From Gentiana macrophylla (taxonomy: Eukaryota; Streptophyta; Magnoliopsida; Gentianales; Gentianaceae), in NCBI GenBank assembly GCA_026214975.1, contig CM047808.1:51686321-51750320 (forward strand): a stretch of DNA of 64,000 nucleotides, in the 5' to 3' direction. Numbering within the stretch: the first letter of the stretch is position 1; every line of letters starts with the position of its first letter. The translations under genes were made by a program, and so were the position numbers. Of this stretch, positions 56,250-64,000 are shown one piece after another. The notes beneath the pieces were generated by a model that was not told where the DNA came from, ran no database searches, and was given only the letters and a program-made list of their open reading frames with translations.

Positions 56250-57150
56250 ACTTGCATGATAACTGTTGTTGTAAGCAAACTCTGCTACCGGTAGGTAATC
56301 TTCCCATGATCCACCTACTTCCAAAACATAAGCTCTCAACATATCTTCAAGTGTTTGGAAGGTCCTCTTTGGCTGTCCATCTGTCTGAGGATGGAAGGCC
56401 GTACTCAAGTCCAACTTGGTTCCACAAGCTACTTGTAAACTTTTCCAAAACCGACTGACGAACCTCGAATCACGATCCAAAACTATCGAGATAGGTACTC
56501 CGTGTAACTTCACTATATTATCCAAGTATAGTGTGGTCATCTTCTTCAAGGGCATATCAACCTTAGACGGTAAGAAATGAGCGGATTTGGTCAATCTATC
56601 CACAATCACCCAAATCGCATCATGACCGCTTTTTGTCTTAGGTAAACCGGTGATGAAGTCCATCATGATCTTATCCCATTTCCATTCGGGGATATCCAAT
56701 GGCTTAAGCATTCCTCCTGGTCTTCTGTGCTCTGCCTTTACTCTCTGACAGATGTCATATTCTGCAACAAACTTGGCTATCTCCAGTTTCATCAAGGGCC
56801 ACCAAAACCAGGAGGAATGCTCAAGCCATTGAATCTGAATTGTATCAACGTCTATCCTTCAAGTCTCTGTACATTTTAGTAGCTCCCCGATGAACGGCAA
56901 AAGCAATCCTATGTGCCTCTTCCATGACTCTCTGTCTTAAATTACCAACATTAGGCACACACAAACGATCCTGGTACCAAAGGTTTCCGTTCTTGTCTAA
57001 CACATATCCCACTATAAGTTTTTCTCTAGCAACTCGCTTCAAATCAACCAAAACTGGGTCTTCGTCTTGTTTTTCCCGAATGTCATCCATCATCTCGGAC
57101 CTCGCTAACAACGGTGCCACAAACTGCCGGTCTTCAGTCTGATCAAAACT
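56250..57150 (-). pseudogene. Gypsy1 integrase, zinc-binding and core domains
   Basis: The HHCC region is MEEAHRIAFAVHRGATKMYRD with CQRVKAEHRR. The core is WDKIMMDFITGLPKTKSG (first Asp) and SIVLDRDSRFVSRFWKSL (second Asp), then TAFHPQTDGQPKRTFQTLED. The third catalytic residue, the Glu of the usual SERT motif, is replaced by Lys. Between RDLKDRR and WWPLMK lies a ~45-bp foreign filler (56808-56856) that breaks the frame. The core joins the left fragment across the copia at NNSYHASIG. Confidence 0.85.
56808..56856. other. Filler DNA: inverted local copy plus LTR scrap inside integrase
   Basis: 56808-56830 is the reverse complement of about 56698-56720 with one mismatch. 56836-56856 is identical over 21 bp to 55031-55051 in the nearby copia LTR. 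Neither belongs to the integrase coding frame. Confidence 0.7.
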
Positions 57151-57156
57151 CCAAAT

Positions 57157-58753
57157 CTACAGCCTATCTAGCCTCTCTGCAACAACTTCAACACTTGAAA
57201 CCGCAAACACTGGTTTCCTACTCAAAGCATCGGCTACTACATTTGCTTTATCCGGATGGTACTGAATATCCAAGTCATAATCCTTAACAAACTCTAACCA
57301 TATCATTTGTCTCATATTCAGATTCTCTTGGGTAAAGAAATACTTCAAACTCTTGTGATCGGTGAAGATCCTGGCTTTAACTCCATACAAGTAGTGCCTC
57401 CAAGTCTTTAGGGCAAACACTACTGCTGCCAACTCTAAGTCATGTGTTGGGTAATTCTTCTCATGCACCTTCAACTATCTAGATGAATAAGCAATCACTT
57501 TCCCTCCTTGCATCAACACACAACTTAAACCTTGTCCCGAAGCATCTGTGTAAACGTCATAATTATCAAAGATCTCCGAGACTGCCAAAACTGGGGTTGT
57601 AGTCAACTTCGTCTTCAATGTCTGAAAAGCCTCTTCACACTTACTGGTCCACTCGAACTTTACATTCTTTTGAGTGAGCCGGGTAAGTGGTGTAATATCT
57701 TTGAGAAATCTGAACAAACATCCTATAAGAGCCCGACCAAACCGAGAATACTTCTAACCTCTCAAAGCGTAGTCGGTGCGGACCACTACGAATCGCTTCA
57801 ATCTTCACGGGATCAACCTTAATGCCATCTCCAGAAATGACATGACCCAATAAACTAACTTGATCCAACCAAAAGTCGCACTTGGAGCTAGAACTTAGCA
57901 TACAACTGGTTCCTCTTCAAAGTCTCCAACAGTATCCTTAAGTGTCCTTCATGTTCTTTCTCATCCTTAGAGTACACTAGAATGTCATCTATGAACACTA
58001 TCACAAACTTATCCAAGTATGGCATGAAAACACGCTGCATTAAGTCCATAAATGTAGATGGAGCATTAGTGAGTCCAAAAGGCATGACTAAGAACTCATA
58101 ATGTCCATACCTCGCGTCTCGAAAGCCGTCTTGGTATATCCGCTACCTTGATCTTCAACTGGTGATACCCTAACATAAGATCATTCTTAAAAAATACTCT
58201 CTTGCCTTGCAACTGATTAAACAATCATCAATCCATGGCAAAGGGTACTTATTCTTGATGGTAAGATTGTTCAACGCTCTGTAATCTATGCACATCCTCA
58301 TGATACCATCCTTCTTCTTAACAAACAACACTGGAGCTCCCCAAGGCGAAGTACTAGGCTGAATTATGTTCCTCTCAAGCATATCCTAAAGCTGAGATTT
58401 CAACTCCTTTAATTCAGCCGGTGCCATTCTATAGGGTGTCTTAGCAACTGGTGCCGCTCCTGGCATCAACTTGATCTCAAACTCTATCTCTCTATCCGGC
58501 ATGTTTCCCGGTAACTCATCTGGAAACACTTCAGGATACTTATTTACTACAGGGGTTTCATCTAACTCAGGCTTCACTTGTTCCACATCCACTGCGTATA
58601 ACAAGTAGCCTTCACAACCTTTCCGGCAAACTCTTATAGCCTTAACCGCTGAAATTATAGGGTGACGCTTCTTACTAGGCTTGTAAATATTTCCTTGGTA
58701 AGCCTTGTCTGATTTCCCTGGTATCTTGAAGGTCACTCTATTTTCTCTACAAT
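57157..58753 (-). pseudogene. Gypsy1 reverse transcriptase and RNase H
   Basis: In order on the minus strand: NCRENRVTFKIPGK, then YPEVFPDELPGNMPDREIEF and PYRMAPAELKELKSQL up to a stop at 58386. Next: [33 protein letters not shown], then frame-shifted palm to [16 protein letters not shown], catalytic FIDD ([14 protein letters not shown]) and LGHVISGDGIKVDP. RNase H follows: [52 protein letters not shown]. Frame changes near 58180, 57890, 57720 and 57475. The 5' side is cut by element D. Confidence 0.87.
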
Positions 58754-60346
58754 TGTTCGGTAAAAACTAGTTTTATAATTTATAAACCGAAACACCCCAA
58801 GTATAAGGATCGTAGTATAGGATGTTAACGGATCGTCCTAAGGGAGTGGAATGTTTATCGGATTCAAAGAACAATTATTCTAACGATTATGTCACAATTA
58901 TCTATCTAGACTAAAGCTGAAACTAACTAAAACCTAAACCTAAGAATTAAAACTAAAACAGGAAATAAAAACAAGTTGAAAAATAAGAAAACAAAAGATG
59001 GACGGCGTTCACTAAAGTGAGCGAGCGTGCAAAACTAAACCTAATGGACGGGCGTGCGCTGTTGCGACGACGGCGTGATTATAATTGGAGCAGAAAAAAT
59101 ATGCAGAAAATCGACAAGAAACTAGGGTTTATAAAACTAAAACTTAAACTAAACTTAATCTAAGCGATTCGATAATAAACAATTAAAGGAAAACACAACA
59201 AAGGCGACTAGATTCCACCTATCAACCAACAATCCCAACTAGATGGTGATTAAAAGACATAGTTTTTAGTAGTGATTTATTCACGAATTCAATTAAATAT
59301 CTTCAATCAAATTCTAGGGTTTCGTTTATCTTTTCAAGTAAACTAAACATGCAATCAAAAACAGGATCACGAGATCGTTTCCAAGCTCTTACTCAACTAA
59401 TCATGCATAATCTCTTAAAACACAATTAGATGCATTACTTTGAACGAAAGAAAACTCAAATAAACATACTTTCATAAATTTATTCAAACATAAATTAAAC
59501 ATAGATCGTTTCATCAAATCTCAATTCAATAAAACTGAAACAATACAAAACAGATCCAAAGTAATGAAAAACTATGAAATAAACTCACTAAACTTAAGCA
59601 TCGAACTCTCTAGTTGGTTTGTGTTGTTGATAGGCTTCCTCCGTCGACTCACTGCAAGGCTTTTAGCCAACAATCATGTTGGAGATGATTGTTGGGTTGG
59701 AGAAGTTCATCTCTGTGTAAAAAGGCTTGTGGCCGCAGCTTTTTGGTGTAAAATTGCGATCTCAATTATGTGGTATCTCGGTATGAAATTAGGGTTAAGA
59801 GGCTGCTGCTATATATAGAGTTTTGAGTCGGTTATGACTAAGTCGGCAGCGGATGCTCGTCGGTCTCGTGGGCGCCCGTCCGGTGGATTTGACTTTGCTC
59901 TGAGCGTCCGTCCATCTTTGCGTCCAAACTCTCTGTATGTGATTTCCTCTGACGCCTCGTCCATGAAATCAAACGCCCGTCCGATGGGCCGGGATGCGAC
60001 CTTCAGCCGGATTTGCTTTGGTCGGATCTCATCATCTTTATCCAATTTCTTCAAGCCAATTCCAACTCTATCTCTTATAATTCGACTTGAGCTTCATTTA
60101 TCCACTTATAGCACTCGAAAATCAACACCTACATGATAAATAAACAATGCAAAAATGTAATAAAATCCAAATAATAATAATTCCATTAAATTAACACTTA
60201 AAATCATCAATTTTGCATACAATCATCTTAAAATCATCTTTATTAAATAATTACACTTAAACCCTTAATTCTCATGTAAATTACGCAAATGTGGGAAAAT
60301 AATAATGAAATAAACCTTTAATAATCATATAAATATGGCCTTAACA
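58754..60346 (-). repeat. 3' LTR of element D
   Basis: On the minus strand it runs TGTTAAGGCC to TTTACCGAACA. It is homologous to the left LTR of element B through promoter and U5-like regions. CTATATATAG at 59809-59818 is the TATA-like box, with GCCGACTTAGTCATAACCGA and several GGACGGGCG words upstream on the minus strand (59850-59985). Confidence 0.88.
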
Positions 60347-60360
60347 ACACCCCACACTTA
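60347..60360 (-). other. Terminal polypurine tract of element D
   Basis: AAGTGTGGGGTGTT on the minus strand next to the LTR. Confidence 0.8.
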
Positions 60361-61751
60361 GCTTTTTATACGTCCTCGGACAAAACAATCAAAACTATAG
60401 CTCAACTTCATAAATAATCCACATAGATCTCTAACTCACGTAACAAAAGATACAACAACTATAGCAAATGATACCAACACAGAGATAGATTCGGTGTAAG
60501 TGTGACAAGCCGTTCTCAATCTTAACAAGCCTTTCAAAGAAATATCCTCTCAAAAATTCCAATGACTATCCTAAATACAGACGATAATGACTCCACTCAA
60601 AGCCTTCCCACGCACTCAAGTAGGATAATCCCTACAACATATCATGCGGTTCTCTGGGTATAAGATCCATGATAACAAAGACTTTACTTTATTTTTACTC
60701 ATCATTTTTCAAAATTTTCAAATTTGACGCATATCAGAATAAGCTCTTACCCATCATAGTAGAATAGGACATTTCAAGATAATCCCCTACCTACTCAAAT
60801 CATAAGGTAGCTATAAACTGACTGTCGTGAGCTATTGGTCATCATAGTGGAATAGGACATACGAGGTATACCCTACCGCACTCCAATCATAAACCAGCTT
60901 CCGACAAACGTATTTATTAATAATTGCTCACTCACTTTATTTATTCACTTTTCAAAGTCATAAGTTACATCTCACCTATCACATTCAAACTTTATGATAT
61001 TCACAAAGACACGGTCTAACTTAGGTGTAACTATCTTGACCTTCCTAAGATAAATCATTAAAAATAATGAAAGGATATAATTCAAAAGTCATGCTTCAAA
61101 ATCAAAGGCTTTCGTGAGTGAAAAAACGAAACTATCTCCATAAAAGTAAAACATGCTATAATTATCTCACTAAGTCACATACTATCATCGTTAGAAAACT
61201 ACAACTAGCAAGCATTTAGTTTCAATTATATGCTCGAGACTCACCAAAAAAAAAAATTTAAATTCCGCAGAAATTTAACATTCACTCATATTTCAAAGAT
61301 ATAGCATAAAAACATACCCAATTTACCCCCCCACACTTAAATCACATTATGTCCTCGAGATGTGCGAGAATAGAAGAAAAAGAAAACTTAGTTTGGTTAT
61401 GAAGTGGTTGTCGGATGAAAGTTGGCGGAGGTCGGGCGGAGCATGAACATACACGCAACAACTCGAATAGACAACACTTTGGACATAAAAGCTTGTGAAC
61501 TCCGCTCAAAAGTATACGCAACACTCGACATACCATATAATCTCGGGGTACACGGGTATATGAGCAACACATAACACAAAACACTTACAATGAGCGTAAG
61601 AGGAATAACCATCAACACAAAATCAACTAAAGTATTATTTCTAAAACAATAAAACAAAACAACCTAAGAAAAGGAAGCGAACAAAGAAAACTAGGTTGCC
61701 TCACTGGAGCGCTCTTTTTAATGTCAATAGCATGACACAAAGTTCAAAAGA
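60361..61751 (-). other. Element D 3' non-coding region
   Basis: No ORF with coding character. It shares with elements B and C the twofold repeat (60740-60890), the GGATAATCCCTACA block (60625-60640, plus strand) and the internal polypurine tract at 61326-61338. Confidence 0.75.
61326..61338 (-). other. Internal polypurine tract of element D
   Basis: AAGTGTGGGGGGG on the minus strand, preceded by GAGGACATAATGTGATTT, the context seen in elements B and C. Confidence 0.65.
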
Positions 61752-62564
61752 TCAACCCGGATCGGGCCACTTTGGTTTGACTACCGCCACCTCGATGATC
61801 GAAATCGAAGTATTGGGGCGGAAATGATTTTCACCACAACAACAAGTCAAGTGCGCAATAAGATCATTAAACTTCTCTCTCCAAACTACACTGACTCTCT
61901 TCTTCTTGTTCTTGCGGATGATAGGCATAGACATAGTGGTATGATCAGAAGTCTCAACAGAAGGTACCTCACGGGTGGATATAGGAACGTCATCATCATC
62001 TGACTCAAAGAAATAAGATGGAATCTCTTCACAAATCAGGACATCTGTACTCTTATCTCTTCTTTGGAAATAAAGAATCTCAGGCTTTTCCTTTGGTTGC
62101 CCAAAATATTTCTTAAGTCTATGACCATTCACTTTAAAAGCTTGATTACCATACCCGTTCAAAGTAATTACTCCACTTGGATTAATCTCGAGAATCTCAA
62201 AGGGACCAGACCATCTAGACTTGAGTTTACCCGGAAACAGGTGAAGTCTGGTATTATAGAGTAAAGCCATTTCACCAACTTTGAATTCTCGGTCCTTGAT
62301 CTTAGCGTCATGGAGCATCTTCGTTCTTTCCTTGCTAAGCTTAGCATTCTCGTATGCACGGAGTCTGAATTCGTCGAGCTCGTTCAATTGTAACAATCGT
62401 TTCTCCCCACAGAGTTGGCTATCAAAATTTAAGAATTTAATTGCCCAGAAAGCTCTGTGTTCAAGTTCGACAGGTAAATGACAAGCTTTGCCATAGACCA
62501 TTTGGAAGGGTGACGTGCCCATCGGGTCTTGAATGCGATCGATAAGCCCACAATCGTCATCCAA
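61752..62564 (-). pseudogene. Element D integrase C-terminal part
   Basis: A 270-codon open stretch: TSPFQMVYGKACHLPVELEH, then [56 protein letters not shown], and an acidic to basic tail ending KWPDPG. Parallel to 42294-42938 of element C but less damaged. Confidence 0.85.
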
Positions 62565-62587
62565 ACTTAAGACTCCAATTAGATCGA

Positions 62588-63190
62588 TTATTGTTCACGG
62601 TCTTCTCCAAAATTCTTTTCAAGCTCTGGTTGCTTACCTCGACTTGGCCACTTGATGCAGGGATGATATGGTGTACCAATCTTATGTTTGACACCATACT
62701 TCTCAAGGATCTTGTCAAGCGGCGCATTGCAAAAGTGAGTACCTTCATCACTAAGGAGTGCTCTCGGACAGCCGAATCTAGTAAAGATATTCTTTTGCAA
62801 GAATTTCTTTACAACCTTGTGATCATTAGTTTGAGTAGCTATGGCCTCGACCCACTTTGAAACATAATCCACACAGACGAGGATATACTTATTACCACAT
62901 GAGGATGGAAAGGGTCCCATGAAATCTATGCCCCATACATCGAAAACTTCACACTCAAGAATGGGCTTAAGTGGCATTTCCATCCTACTACTCTGCCGTC
63001 CAGTTCTCTGGCACCTATCACAACCTTTACAAAAGGCTTCTGCATCTTTAAACAGAGTCGGCGGTAGAATCCAAATTGAAGAATCTTTGCAACCGTCTTC
63101 GGTGTTCCATAGTGACCTCCGGTAGGACCATTTGTGGCATTGTTCTAAGATATCCCACCGATCATGCTCGGGAACACACCGTCGAAGCAA
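62588..63190 (-). pseudogene. Element D integrase core
   Basis: The start [17 protein letters not shown] has a damaged HHCC ([16 protein letters not shown]). Then come [35 protein letters not shown] and [15 protein letters not shown], so both catalytic Asp blocks are present, followed by a frame break near 62640 before the Glu region. Confidence 0.87.
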
Positions 63191-63237
63191 CCCGTCTTCT
63201 GGACTCGAACAAATAAGGATCTTCCCATACGAGATAT

Positions 63238-63680
63238 TTAAGATCGAAAAGAACTTTTCTTTTCCTGATACGTCATATCCTCTAAATGACCACTCGCTAA
63301 ATAGTTGGCGTGAGTCGACATACCACGCCTAACCGTTTCAAGCTTCATCAATTGCTCAGTCGGAAAATCAATGCCTATATCATTGTGATTTTCTGCACCC
63401 TCATTTACTAAGCGAGATAAATGATCAGCCACAATATTCTCACTACCTTTCTTATCTTTAATCACAAGGTCAAACTCTTGTAGAATTAAAATCCATCTAA
63501 GTAACCTTGGTTTGGCATCTGCTTTATCCATAAGGTAGCGTAAAGCTGCATGATCTGTCCATACAATCACTTGAGAACCTAGAAGATAACTTCTAAACTT
63601 GTCAATGGCAAAAACAACAGCTAAGAATTCCTTCTCAGTCGTAGTATAATTGCATTGAGCCGGGTTCAAGGTACAGCATT
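63238..63680 (-). pseudogene. Element D RNase H
   Basis: [19 protein letters not shown], then [19 protein letters not shown] and [18 protein letters not shown], with [11 protein letters not shown]. The RNase H fold is intact over this stretch; the frame breaks just upstream, near 63690, and downstream at 63238. Confidence 0.87.
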
Positions 63681-63689
63681 TCGCATAAT

Positions 63690-64000
63690 AAATGGGCTGA
63701 ACCTTTTATCAACTCTTTGACCTAAAAGCTGCGCCTCGGCATAATTAGAGGCATCGCACATCAACTCGAAGGCTTGGTCGGTCAGGTGCAACTAAAATAG
63801 GGGCACTGATAAGCTTATCTTTCAAACAATTGAAAGCTTCCTTGCACTTCGCATCGAACAAGAAATCTACATCTTCTTTCAAGAGATTTGATAAAGGCTT
63901 GGCAATCGTAGAAAAGTCTCTAATGAAACGCCGGTAGAAGCCAACATGTCCTAGAAAACCTCGTACCTCTTTCACTGTTTTTGGGTACGTCATCTTTTCA
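63690..64000 (-). pseudogene. Element D reverse transcriptase C-terminus (partial)
   Basis: MTYPKTVKEVRGFLGHVGFY and FIRDFSTIAKPLSNLLKED form the RT thumb and connection, nearly the same as in element C. The frame shifts near 63760, at APDRPSL. The RT palm lies beyond the window edge. Confidence 0.85.

Larger units (their letters stand above)
22883..58753 (-). mobile_element. Gypsy1: Ty3/gypsy chromovirus (Tekay/Del-like), split by a copia and truncated by element D
   Basis: The 3' LTR (22883-25134), polypurine tract, integrase C-terminus and chromodomain lie left of the copia. Integrase core, RNase H, RT and the start of the RT region lie right of it (56250-58753). Halves join cleanly in the sequence NNSYHASIG/MPPFEALYG across the cctat duplication. 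It runs into element D at 58754, so gag, the protease and the 5' LTR are outside the window. The chromodomain and pol order (RT, RNase H, integrase) identify a chromovirus. Confidence 0.85.
58754..64000 (-). mobile_element. Element D: Athila-lineage Ty3/gypsy element, 5' part outside window
   Basis: The 3' LTR (58754-60346), terminal and internal polypurine tracts, 1.4-kb non-coding region and pol (61752-64000) all read on the minus strand. It interrupts gypsy1 just after NCRENRVTF. The element continues beyond the window, so its 5' LTR and the second target-site copy are unseen; the left candidate is acaat. Confidence 0.9.

Overview
The window comes from a plant nuclear genome, most probably a eudicot. 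It holds one clearly functional host gene with eight introns, a nuclear SRP54 for the cytosolic signal recognition particle (54 kDa subunit). Almost everything else is plant-type transposable elements: LINE, Ty3/gypsy of chromovirus and Athila type, Ty1/copia of SIRE/Maximus type, hAT, Helitron, a hAT-like MITE and a tRNA-type SINE. I cannot name the species.

Layout. 1-3191: 3' half of a dead LINE and its tail. 3308-3531: a second, 5'-truncated LINE tail between 14-bp direct repeats. 4110-5774: part of a chromovirus-type LTR. 6125-12650: a long inverted repeat whose loop holds a CA/TA microsatellite and a 512-bp hAT-like MITE, and whose right arm is split by a 3.8-kb non-autonomous Helitron. 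The Helitron carries a broken copy of a PRISE/VEP1 (iridoid synthase-like) reductase gene. 12961-21463: SRP54, nine coding exons, 498 aa; intron 7 is enlarged by a minus-strand hAT transposon. 21464-22882: 3' flank with no gene seen.

22883-64000 is one nest of LTR retrotransposons. A minus-strand chromovirus (gypsy1, from 22883) was split by a minus-strand SIRE-like copia (25812-56244, target duplication cctat). The copia was split inside a third ORF by a non-coding Athila-like element B (29242-47313, duplication caggg/caggt). Element B was split in its right LTR by an Athila element C (34533-46723, duplication ggatc, LTRs of equal length and nearly identical). A SINE-like dimer sits two bases inside the outer end of the right copia LTR. 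Gypsy1 was also hit by a third Athila-like element D (58754 to beyond the window, minus strand).

No retroelement here has an intact coding region: each shows frameshifts, stops or lost catalytic residues. The most interesting signals are non-coding. Arrays of a quasi-palindromic GGACGGGCGTCC-like word recur in LTRs of otherwise unrelated retroelements, and one LTR family appears to have exchanged this array for a different GC-rich module. A second internal polypurine tract is conserved in all three Athila-like elements about 1 kb before the terminal one. The LTR pair of element B is mosaic.
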